Positions 23,644 through 31,172 of a DNA stretch of 64,000 nt are shown here, one piece after another. The DNA comes from Aureibaculum sp. 2308TA14-22 (GTDB taxonomy: Bacteria; Bacteroidota; Bacteroidia; Flavobacteriales; Flavobacteriaceae), in contig NZ_JBEWXT010000001.1 of the NCBI RefSeq assembly GCF_040538665.1, forward strand, positions 2,072,501-2,136,500, written 5' to 3'. Positions within the stretch are counted from its first letter, which is position 1. Each line of letters opens with the position of its first letter. The position numbers and the translations under genes are program-made. The notes under the pieces are model-generated. The model made no database searches. It was not told the origin of the DNA and saw only the letters and a list, made by a program, of their open reading frames with translations.

Positions 23644-24678
23644 ATGACGCACGAATTTAAAAAAATAATAAAAGGCTATCAAGAGGCTGAAGAAAAAGGT
23701 TTGCAGTCCATTGTGGCTACTGTTGTGGCGTTAGACGGTTCGTCATACAGAAAACCTGGGGTAAGGATGCTAATTACCGAAAACGGACAAATGATTGGTG
23801 CTGTAAGTGGTGGTTGTGTAGAAAAAGAAATTTTAAAACAGACCTATTCTGTTTTTAAGACGGGCATCTCTAAAGTAATGACTTATGATGGCCGATATCG
23901 ATTGGGTTGTGAAGGCGTTTTATATATTTTACTAGAGCTATTTCATCCTGAAGCTGCTTTCATCAACACTTTTAAAAATTGCCTAGAACATCACAATAAC
24001 TTTTCAATTCATAGCTTTTATTCAAAAGATATTGGCTCTGACGAAAATTATGGTTCTTCAATTTCATTTGATGACGAACAGTTGTTTTCATTTAACCAAA
24101 ACTCTAAAGTGAATAGGAATGCTTCTCTTCAAATTTTTAGTCAAATACTAAAACCGTGTTTTAGATTGGTTATTATCGGAGCAGAACATGATGCCGTTGA
24201 ACTTTGTTCTTTTGCGGCTGCCTTAGGTTGGGATGTTTTTGTTATTGCTTCACTATCTGATTCTAAGACAATTACTGATTTTAGAGGAGCACAAAAAGTG
24301 TTACATGAATCTCCAGAATCAATAGATGCTTCAATCGTTAAGGAAGAAACTGCTATAGTTTTAATGACCCATAGTTATGCAAAAGATTTGCAATATTTAA
24401 TCACTTTAAAAGATAAAGCTCCAGAGTATATTGGTATTTTAGGATCGGTAAACCGACGGGAAAAATTATTAAATGAAATTATGGAGCTGTGCCCTTTAAT
24501 CAATGACGAATTCTTTGAAAAAATTCACAGTCCAGCAGGGCTAAATATAGGAGCCATAACACCACAAGAAATTGCCTTATCCATTTGTGCAGAAATACTT
24601 GCAGTGACCCGCAAAAAAGACCCTGGATCTTTACGGAATACTATGGGTAGTATTCATTCTGATAATTATTTAGCATAA
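23644..24678 (+). CDS. XdhC/CoxI-family molybdenum cofactor maturation protein
   Basis: 344 residues from the ATG at 23644 (MTHEFKKIIKG). A TTG at 23620 that overlaps the previous gene is less likely. The N-terminal domain has ATVVALDGSSYRKPGVRMLI and GAVSGGCVEKEIL with the conserved GGC motif. The C-terminal Rossmann domain has LVIIGAEHDAVELCSFAAALGWDVFVI, then MTHSYAKDLQYL and YIGILGSVNRREKLL, and ends with IGAITPQEIALSICAEILAV. It is predicted to bind the sulfurated Mo cofactor and load it into the large subunit before Tat export. Confidence 0.93.
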   Translation: MTHEFKKIIKGYQEAEEKGLQSIVATVVALDGSSYRKPGVRMLITENGQMIGAVSGGCVEKEILKQTYSVFKTGISKVMTYDGRYRLGCEGVLYILLELFHPEAAFINTFKNCLEHHNNFSIHSFYSKDIGSDENYGSSISFDDEQLFSFNQNSKVNRNASLQIFSQILKPCFRLVIIGAEHDAVELCSFAAALGWDVFVIASLSDSKTITDFRGAQKVLHESPESIDASIVKEETAIVLMTHSYAKDLQYLITLKDKAPEYIGILGSVNRREKLLNEIMELCPLINDEFFEKIHSPAGLNIGAITPQEIALSICAEILAVTRKKDPGSLRNTMGSIHSDNYLA

Positions 24679-24679
24679 G

Positions 24680-25288
24680 TTGGAATCTCATCAAAAAATT
24701 GCCATGGTTATTTTGGCCGCTGGAGCTTCAATTAGAATGAAAGCTATAAAGCAATTATTACCATGGAAAAAAACTTCATTACTCGGACATAGCATTGAAC
24801 AAAGTTTATCGTCAAAAGTTGATTCTGTTTTTGTGGTTTTGGGAGCCAATAAAGAAAAAATTGCTCCAACACTTAAAGATTATAATATCCAAATTATTGA
24901 AAATGAGGATTGGCGATTAGGCTTAGGAAAATCTATTGCTTGTGCTATACAATTTTTAGACAACTCCCCTACTCAATTTAATGGTGTTTTAATTGCTTTG
25001 GCAGATCAACCTCTATTAACTGCTTCTTATTATAACAAGTTGATTGTTGAATTTAAAGAAAGTAAATCTGGAATAGTATCGACGCAACAAAATTCAACCA
25101 TTGGAGTTCCTGCCGTTTTTAATGAAAATTATTATGAACGATTATCATTTTTATATGAAGATAGAGGGGCGAAAGCTCTAATTAAGCAAAATTTGGATGA
25201 TGTCCGTTTTGTTAATCCAGATGGTATTGCTTTAGATGTTGATACTATCGATAGTTATCAAGAATTGTTTAAGAAATACGGAAGTTGA
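24680..25288 (+). CDS. MocA-like molybdenum cofactor nucleotidyltransferase
   Basis: 202 residues of the MobA-like NTP-transferase fold. The nucleotide-binding signature is ILAAGASIRMKAIKQLLPW, followed by GLGKSIACAIQF, ALADQPLLTASYY and GVPAVFNENYYERL. The likely reaction is CTP plus Mo-molybdopterin to molybdopterin cytosine dinucleotide, the cofactor form used by this hydroxylase family. The start is TTG, one base after the xdhC stop; the next ATG falls inside the signature motif. With XdhC and the two structural subunits it makes a self-contained four-gene operon. Confidence 0.9.
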   Translation: MESHQKIAMVILAAGASIRMKAIKQLLPWKKTSLLGHSIEQSLSSKVDSVFVVLGANKEKIAPTLKDYNIQIIENEDWRLGLGKSIACAIQFLDNSPTQFNGVLIALADQPLLTASYYNKLIVEFKESKSGIVSTQQNSTIGVPAVFNENYYERLSFLYEDRGAKALIKQNLDDVRFVNPDGIALDVDTIDSYQELFKKYGS

Positions 25289-25304
25289 TTAATAAATAAA
25301 AACA

Positions 25305-25341
25305 CTTGGCTTTCTTAATAATTTTAACGACCTTCGATTAA
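25305..25341. repeat. 37-base direct repeat, copy A, upstream of the M16 peptidase gene
   Basis: The sequence begins CTTGGCTTTCTTAA and ends TTTTAACGACCTTCGATTAA. Copy B at 28342-28378 is identical at 33 of 37 positions by my alignment and has the same orientation. The core TTAACGA-CCT-TCGATTAA is itself nearly palindromic. The two copies bracket the M16 peptidase gene. Confidence 0.75.
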
Positions 25342-25421
25342 TTCTGCTGAACTAGTTTCATAAACAGTAGGTTGAAATCTTTTAAATATAAACAGTAAAT
25401 ACAATTTTAAAAAATAATAAT

Positions 25422-28250
25422 ATGAAGCTCTTTAACTATTTAGCAATTAATCTAATCTTTTTAATCCTTTTTGTTTCTTGCACAAAAAATCAAGAAAAAG
25501 TTTCCGAAACTAAAGAATTTAAAGTTGAATTTGAAAAATTTACGCTAGATAATGGTCTACAAGTAATTTTTCATATAGATCGCTCAGATCCTGTTGTGGC
25601 AGTTGCTTTAACAAGTCATGTTGGTTCTGCCAGAGAGATTGAAGGTCGTACTGGATTTGCCCATTTATTTGAACATTTACTGTTCTTAGAATCTGAGAAT
25701 TTAGGTAAAGGTGGACTCGACAAAATGAGTGCTCGCATAGGTGGTTCTGGAGCAAACGGATCTACAAGTAGAGACAGAACAAACTACTTTCAAACGGTAC
25801 CAAAAGATGCACTAGAAAAAATGATTTGGGCCGAAGCTGACAAATTAGGTTTCTTTATTAATACGGTAACTGACCAAGTATTAGCCAAAGAAAAGCAAGT
25901 TGTAAAAAACGAAAAACGTCAGGGTGTAGATAATCGTCCATATGGTCATAATTTTTACGTTATTCATAAGAATTTGTATCCTGAAGGTCATCCTTACAGC
26001 TGGGAAGTTATTGGCTCTTTAGAAGATTTACAAAATGCAACGCTACAAGATGTAAAAGATTTTTATAACCGATGGTATGTGCCAAATAATGTAACACTTA
26101 CAATTGCTGGTGATTTTGATGTAGTACAAGCAAAAAAATGGGTTGACAAATACTTCAGCGAAATAAAGCGAGGTAAAGATATTCCAAAAATGGAAAAGCA
26201 ACCCGCAACACTGAGTGAAACGAAAAAACTATACTATGAAGACAACTTTGCAAGAGTACCTCGTCTCACCTTAACATGGCCTGGCGTTTATGAATACCAT
26301 AATGATTCTTATGCCCTAGAAGTATTAGCTACTTATTTATCGCAAGGAAAAAAAGCACCATTATATAAAGTACTCGTTGAAGATAAAAAACTAACGGATG
26401 GTGTTGATGCATTTCAGTATAACTCAGAAATTGCCGGTCAGTTCATGATTCAAGTCACCGCTTTCTCTGATGTTAATCTTGAAGATGTCTTGAACGGTAT
26501 TAACGAAGGTTTTGCAAATTTTGAAAAAGAAGGAATCTCTCAAGCCGATTTAGACCGTATAAAAGCGGGACAAGAAACTAGTTTTTACAATAGTTTATCT
26601 AGTGTTTTAGGCAAAGGATTTCAATTAGCACAATATGAAATATTTGCAGGTGACCCTGGATTTGTAAATCAAGACGTTAAGAACATTCTAAATGTCACTG
26701 CTGAGGATGTAACACGCGTATACAATCAATATGTAAAGGGCAAAAATTTTGTTGCCACCAGTTTTGTCCCCAAAGAGCAAAAAGCATTAGCTCTAGCCGA
26801 TTCAAAATTGGCAGATGTTGTTGAAGAACCTATTATTGAAGGTGCAGAAGAATCTTTTGACGCTAGCATAGCTGCAGACTATGAAAAAACACTTTCAAGT
26901 TTTGATAGGAGTATTGAGCCTCCATATGGCGATAGTCCAGATATTATTGTTCCGGAGGTATGGAAAGACGAACTTTCATCGGGTATAAAACTTTTTGGAA
27001 TAGAGAATAATGAAGTGCCATTAGTACAATTTCAGATACAGATAAAAGGTGGTATGTTATTAGAAAACCAGGATAAAATTGGTGTATCTAATCTGTTAGC
27101 AGAATTAATGACCAAAGGTACAGCAACCAAGACACCTGAAGAACTTGAAAATGAAATTGAAAAACTAGGTGCCTCAATTAACACATATGCTACCAATGAA
27201 AATATTACTATCTCTGGAAACACACTGGCCAAAAATTATGCAAAAACAATGGCATTAGTTGAGGAAATTATTTTACAACCGCGTTGGGACATAAAAGAGT
27301 TTAATCTTTTAAAGCAAAGTATATTAAGTCAAATTGAACGTCAAAAAGCTGAACCAAATAGTATTGCTTCCAATCAATTCAATAAACTTATATACGGAGA
27401 AAATCATATTTTATCCAATGACAATTTAGGTGATGAAACTTCTGTAAATGCCATTACAATTGATGATTTAAAAGTCTATTACGAAGCATCTATTTCGCCA
27501 AATATCACTAAAATTCATGTGGCGGGAGCAATTTCAAAAGATGAAGTCTCAAAATCTATTACAACATTAAATAATAATTGGAAACCAAAAATGGTTCAGT
27601 TTCCTGAAATTATTAATCCTACAACGCCAGGTGCATCAAAAATATATTTTTATGACGTGCCAGGTGCTAAACAATCTATATTACGATTTGGTTATCCAGC
27701 ATTAGCAGCGACTGATGTTGATTATTATCCTGCCACATTACTTAATTATCGTTTAGGTGGTGGAGGTTTTGCCTCTCAATTAACACAACAGCTTCGTGAA
27801 GGAAAAGGTTACACTTATGGTATTGGTTCTGGTTTTAATGGGTCTACTATTAAAGGCACATTCTCAATTTCTAGTGGTGTACGTTCTAATGTTACCTATG
27901 AATCATCAAGTTTAATAAAAGAAATTTTAGAAAACTATGGTAAAAATTATAATGATAATGATTTAGAAATTACCAAAGGATATATGATAAAAAGTAATGC
28001 AAGGGCTTTCGAAACGTTACGAAGTAAATTAAATATGCTTACAAATATTAGCAATTATGGATATGCAGATGATTATGCCAAACAACGTGAGGATATTGTT
28101 AAAGCAATGACCGTTAAAGATATTAAAGCTTTAGCAGAAAAATACATAAACCCAGATAAAATGATTTATCTAATAGTTGGTGATGCTGCTACACAACTCG
28201 AAAAAATGGAGAAATTAGAATATGGAAAACCCATTCTTTTAAACAAGTAA
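25422..28250 (+). CDS. M16-family zinc metallopeptidase lipoprotein (two fused halves)
   Basis: 942 residues. A lipoprotein signal (LILFVSC, Cys20) points to membrane anchoring in the periplasm or outer membrane. The first half carries the inverted zinc motif HLFEH (H81, E84, H85) after FAHLFEHLLF, with the distal Glu expected in KEKQVVKNEKRQ. The second half (about 500-942) is the inactive M16 repeat, with the GGGGFASQLTQQLREGKGYTYGIGS R/Y motif that completes the substrate site. It is the tandem clamshell type found in Bacteroidota. It probably degrades peptides or processes exported proteins. The gene stands alone between two copies of a 37-base direct repeat. Confidence 0.93.
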   Translation: MKLFNYLAINLIFLILFVSCTKNQEKVSETKEFKVEFEKFTLDNGLQVIFHIDRSDPVVAVALTSHVGSAREIEGRTGFAHLFEHLLFLESENLGKGGLDKMSARIGGSGANGSTSRDRTNYFQTVPKDALEKMIWAEADKLGFFINTVTDQVLAKEKQVVKNEKRQGVDNRPYGHNFYVIHKNLYPEGHPYSWEVIGSLEDLQNATLQDVKDFYNRWYVPNNVTLTIAGDFDVVQAKKWVDKYFSEIKRGKDIPKMEKQPATLSETKKLYYEDNFARVPRLTLTWPGVYEYHNDSYALEVLATYLSQGKKAPLYKVLVEDKKLTDGVDAFQYNSEIAGQFMIQVTAFSDVNLEDVLNGINEGFANFEKEGISQADLDRIKAGQETSFYNSLSSVLGKGFQLAQYEIFAGDPGFVNQDVKNILNVTAEDVTRVYNQYVKGKNFVATSFVPKEQKALALADSKLADVVEEPIIEGAEESFDASIAADYEKTLSSFDRSIEPPYGDSPDIIVPEVWKDELSSGIKLFGIENNEVPLVQFQIQIKGGMLLENQDKIGVSNLLAELMTKGTATKTPEELENEIEKLGASINTYATNENITISGNTLAKNYAKTMALVEEIILQPRWDIKEFNLLKQSILSQIERQKAEPNSIASNQFNKLIYGENHILSNDNLGDETSVNAITIDDLKVYYEASISPNITKIHVAGAISKDEVSKSITTLNNNWKPKMVQFPEIINPTTPGASKIYFYDVPGAKQSILRFGYPALAATDVDYYPATLLNYRLGGGGFASQLTQQLREGKGYTYGIGSGFNGSTIKGTFSISSGVRSNVTYESSSLIKEILENYGKNYNDNDLEITKGYMIKSNARAFETLRSKLNMLTNISNYGYADDYAKQREDIVKAMTVKDIKALAEKYINPDKMIYLIVGDAATQLEKMEKLEYGKPILLNK

Positions 28251-28341
28251 TTCACAAAATATTTGGTATAAATAATAATTAAAAACAGAAAAGTAAAGAC
28301 TAAAATAAAATAGTTGTAGATTAAATTACGCTACTTTTAAA

Positions 28342-28378
28342 CTTGACTTTCTTAAATTTTTTAACGACCTTCGATTAA
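28342..28378. repeat. 37-base direct repeat, copy B, downstream of the M16 peptidase gene
   Basis: Starts CTTGACTTTCTTAAA and ends TTTAACGACCTTCGATTAA, matching copy A (25305-25341) at 33 of 37 positions. Its end (TTCGATTAAC, 28370-28379) is also the left member of an inverted repeat with GTTAATCGAA at 29296-29305 around the next gene. Confidence 0.75.
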
Positions 28379-28417
28379 CATTAGATATAAAACATTAAAA
28401 CGATTTGATATCAAGAC

Positions 28418-28427
28418 GTTGTAAAGC
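28418..28427. repeat. Inverted repeat left arm flanking the SUKH gene
   Basis: GTTGTAAAGC lies 15 bases before the ATG at 28443. Its exact reverse complement GCTTTACAAC is at 29105-29114, three bases past the stop codon. The gene is thus tightly framed by a 10-base inverted repeat. Confidence 0.6.
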
Positions 28428-28442
28428 ATTAAGGTTAACGAA

Positions 28443-29102
28443 ATGAATAACGAAATCTGGAATGAATGGATAAGCAGAATTGAGTGGATTCTCAGAATAG
28501 CCAAGAAACGAAACTGGGACTATTCTGACTTGACAATCAAAAAACCAATTTCAGAAAAGGCATTTGACATCCTTGAAAAAGAACTGAATTTAAAATACCC
28601 TGAGGACTTTAAAGAAGTTTTAACTAAATATTCATCTGGAGTTTTAATGGACTGGCAAATTGAAGGTGAAGAAACTGAGGGAGAATTTCGTGAAATATTT
28701 TGTGGTGCAGGAAGGGGTTATTTATGGGATTTCGACACATTAAGAGATGACTATAAAAACATCAGAGGATGGATTACAGAATGCTTTCCAAATCCCGATG
28801 ATGAATATGATAAAGTATGGTATAATAAAGTACCGTTTTTAGATGTTCCAAACGGAGATGTAATTGCCTTTGGTGAAAAAACGGAATTTGGAAACCAAGT
28901 AGTTTATTTAAGTCATGAAGGTGACGACTTTCATGGACAAATTCTTGGCGAAAACTTTATTGACTTTATGAATAAATGGACTCAATTAGGTTGTGTAGGA
29001 ACAGAGGATTGGCAATTTGAACCATTTTATGATTATGAAAAAAAGATCATGTTATCTAACAAAACAACGCTGGACAGGTGGATAAAATGGCTAGAAAAAT
29101 AA
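28443..29102 (+). CDS. SMI1/KNR4 (SUKH) family protein
   Basis: 219 residues, cytoplasmic, acidic, with Trp and Asp richness. The core PISEKAFDILEKELNLKYPEDFKEVLTKY followed by VPNGDVIAFGEKTEFGNQVVYLSHEGDD..GQILGENFIDFMNKW fits the SMI1/KNR4 (SUKH) superfamily. Many SUKH proteins are immunity proteins against polymorphic toxins or sit in arrays of spare immunity genes. No toxin gene lies beside this one, so it may be an orphan immunity gene. That role is family-based inference. The setting is unusual: inverted repeats frame it and a long foldable palindrome follows, resembling a mobile gene cassette. Confidence 0.8.
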   Translation: MNNEIWNEWISRIEWILRIAKKRNWDYSDLTIKKPISEKAFDILEKELNLKYPEDFKEVLTKYSSGVLMDWQIEGEETEGEFREIFCGAGRGYLWDFDTLRDDYKNIRGWITECFPNPDDEYDKVWYNKVPFLDVPNGDVIAFGEKTEFGNQVVYLSHEGDDFHGQILGENFIDFMNKWTQLGCVGTEDWQFEPFYDYEKKIMLSNKTTLDRWIKWLEK

Positions 29103-29104
29103 AC

Positions 29105-29114
29105 GCTTTACAAC
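29105..29114. repeat. Inverted repeat right arm flanking the SUKH gene
   Basis: GCTTTACAAC is the perfect reverse complement of 28418-28427. It lies directly before the long palindromic structure at 29118-29290. Confidence 0.6.
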
Positions 29115-29117
29115 ACT

Positions 29118-29290
29118 GTATATAGCAAATAGGGCGTTCAATGGTTTACGAAAGTTCAGCACTATTTACCAACACCGCCAAATCGTTGATTTGGCTTTTA
29201 AGAATGAATAAATTAAAAACAAAATACAACGTTTTGGCTCAGTACAAACTTGAAAGTTCATCGCTTTCAACTGCCCTACTTGCCATATAC
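29118..29290. repeat. Long imperfect palindrome (cassette-end or attC-like fold)
   Basis: The outer arms 29118-29137 and 29271-29290 match as an inverted repeat at about 17 of 20 positions (GTATATAGCAAATAGGGC versus GTATATGGCAAGTAGGGC after reverse complement). The interior contains a perfect hairpin GCCAAATC-GTT-GATTTGGC (29177-29195) and weaker pairing around AAAGTTCA. The whole 170-base stretch can fold as one bulged stem. It has no reading frame of note. Such large imperfect stems are typical of integron attC sites and of related Bacteroidota cassette ends, but no integrase is in the window. Confidence 0.6.
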
Positions 29291-29295
29291 TAAAC

Positions 29296-29305
29296 GTTAA
29301 TCGAA
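29296..29305. repeat. Outer inverted repeat of the SUKH region
   Basis: GTTAATCGAA is the reverse complement of TTCGATTAAC (28370-28379). With the inner pair at 28418/29105 it gives two nested inverted repeats around the SUKH gene, about 936 bases end to end. One 10-base match in AT-rich DNA could arise by chance; the nesting is what makes it notable. Confidence 0.4.
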
Positions 29306-29319
29306 ATCTCAAAAAACTG

Positions 29320-29898
29320 CTAAAAACGATACCCTAAAGAAGCCCCTAGCCTTGGTACTATTTCAGTTGCATAATTTTCATTAGACTGATAAACATTTCT
29401 TCCGGCACCTCCAAAAACTTCAAAAGCAAAACCGCCTTTGCTAACAAACTTACCGCCAATAGAAATACCAAAAGCAACATTAGTTGAAGTTTCATCTCTA
29501 TTTATACTAATATTTGGATCTGGCACATAATCATAAACGTAGTTATCATAATCGTCTTGAACATTAAACATTCCGAATGCTTCTAAAAAGAAACCCCATG
29601 CATATTTGCTCGAAAAATAACGTCTATAAAAAGGCGTAAAAGCAAATTTCTCTTCATAAATAGGTCCATCTTCAAAGTCACGATCATTGTCTCTATCTTG
29701 CAAATTAAAAAGAAATGAAGCTCCAATAGATGATTCTTCATTAATTAAATACTCGTAAGAAAAGTCAGCTGATTTAAAAACAATAAGATTAAACGCATTG
29801 GCTTTTAATTCATGCTTTTTTACTAGTGCATCATCATCATTTTGAGCAAAAGTAATTACGGATAATAATAAAAAAGTAACAAGAATTAGATTCTTCAT
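29320..29898 (-). CDS. Small outer membrane beta-barrel protein
   Basis: 192 residues with a signal peptide (MKNLILVTFLLLSVITFAQ). Alternating aromatic and polar beta strands follow (FSYEYLINEESSIGASFLF, FAFTPFYRRYFSSKYAWGFFLEAFGMF), with GGKFVSKGGFAFEVFGGAGRN and a terminal GASLGYRF. The terminal aromatic residue is the usual outer membrane barrel signal. It belongs to the DUF3575/OmpA-like-barrel type of Bacteroidota in general layout. Probably eight strands. It is downstream of and on the same strand as the metal efflux genes, but a 138-base gap suggests its own transcript. Function unknown. Confidence 0.8.
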   Translation of the reverse strand: MKNLILVTFLLLSVITFAQNDDDALVKKHELKANAFNLIVFKSADFSYEYLINEESSIGASFLFNLQDRDNDRDFEDGPIYEEKFAFTPFYRRYFSSKYAWGFFLEAFGMFNVQDDYDNYVYDYVPDPNISINRDETSTNVAFGISIGGKFVSKGGFAFEVFGGAGRNVYQSNENYATEIVPRLGASLGYRF

Positions 29899-30036
29899 AG
29901 AATGATTTTTAGGATAAGTATTTAATGTATCAAAAGTTATACCAATATAAGGTTGATTTATATTAACTGCATAGAAGATACAGTAATAAAAAAAGGTTGC
30001 TTATTATTTATATCTTTAATAGATAATGTCTTTAAG

Positions 30037-31161
30037 TTATCCTTCATTTAACAACATAAAAGCACCATTAGTTAGTATCTTTTTACCTTTTAAAGTTTCA
30101 CTATTCAGTATTTCAGCATATGCTTCTGTTTGTTCACCTACCTTCAATTTTATTTTTTCAAAGACATATCCGTTATCCACTTTTTCATTTAATACCAAAG
30201 CATAAAAATCATTTCCAATTTCACCAACGGCCTCAATGGGTAAGGCCATACTTTTTTGAGCTTCAATAATAACTTGAGCTTCAGCAAACATACCAACAAT
30301 TAAATTAGCATCTTCATTTTCTAAGTGGGCATGTACTTTTACCGTTCTGTTGGCCTCGTCAACGGTGGTACCTACCAAATGCACGTCGGCTTTAAACGTT
30401 TTATCTGAAGCTTCCGGAATTTTATACAACACCAATTGCTCCTTTTTTATTTTTAAAATGTCCTTTTCAAAAATAGTCAATTCTAAATGTAAATGTTGAG
30501 TATCCACTATTTCCAAGATATGATCAGCAGGTGAAACATACATCCCGTTACTTACATTTACCTTTGAAACCTTACCGCCGATTGGTGCATAAATATTGAT
30601 TTGAGAAGTGAAATTTCCCTCCTCAACTGATTTAGGATTAATATTCATCATTCTTAATTTTTGTCGCAACCCACTCGATTGTGCCATTGCACTTTTATAC
30701 GTACTCTCAGCTTGTAGGTAATTTTTTTGAGAAGTGATTCTCTCATCGAACAAGGTTTTTTGCCTTTCGTATTCAGATTTTAAATAATTGAGTTGTTCCA
30801 TTATTTCGGCATATTGTTGCTGTGGTTCAACAAATTCGGTGTTTTCCAACGTTACCAACAATTGTCCTTTTTTTACTTTATCACCAACTAACAGCGGGGT
30901 TCTTTTTATGTATCCGCCTAAAAAAGTACTGACTTTTGCCCTATTTTGGGGCGGAACATCAATCATTCCATTTACTTTGATACTTTTATTAAAATCTTGT
31001 TCTGTAAATGTACCCAATTCCATTTTTTCCGATTCAAATTGTGCTTTGGTGACCATAATTTTATTATCATCAGAAATTGTTGCCTCATCATTTGCTTGTT
31101 TTTCTGAATTTCCGCAGGCCGCGTACAAGAGTGTAATTAATACTATATAGAGATTCTTCAT
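30037..31161 (-). CDS. Heavy-metal RND efflux periplasmic adaptor (CusB/CzcB type)
   Basis: 374 residues. A lipoprotein signal (MKNLYIVLITLLYAAC, Cys16) anchors it in the inner membrane. The barrel-sandwich domain is split by an alpha-hairpin: VSTFLGGYIKRTPLLVGDKVKKGQLLVTLENTEF before, IYAPIGGKVSKVNVSNGMYVSPADHILEIVD after, with the coiled hairpin EIMEQLNYLKSEYERQKTLFDERITSQKNYLQAES between. The CusB-like beta-barrel and membrane-proximal domains follow. It would link the RND pump and the outer membrane channel. It starts 11 bases after the CusA-TolC fusion gene, in the same operon. Confidence 0.94.
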   Translation of the reverse strand: MKNLYIVLITLLYAACGNSEKQANDEATISDDNKIMVTKAQFESEKMELGTFTEQDFNKSIKVNGMIDVPPQNRAKVSTFLGGYIKRTPLLVGDKVKKGQLLVTLENTEFVEPQQQYAEIMEQLNYLKSEYERQKTLFDERITSQKNYLQAESTYKSAMAQSSGLRQKLRMMNINPKSVEEGNFTSQINIYAPIGGKVSKVNVSNGMYVSPADHILEIVDTQHLHLELTIFEKDILKIKKEQLVLYKIPEASDKTFKADVHLVGTTVDEANRTVKVHAHLENEDANLIVGMFAEAQVIIEAQKSMALPIEAVGEIGNDFYALVLNEKVDNGYVFEKIKLKVGEQTEAYAEILNSETLKGKKILTNGAFMLLNEG

Positions 31162-31172
31162 TTTCGTTATTT

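Noticed and set aside
28418-29290. Full integron gene cassette with an attC site
   Set aside because: The fold and flanking repeats are suggestive, but no integrase, no second cassette and no clean GTTRRRY core were seen, so it is kept as a finding only.
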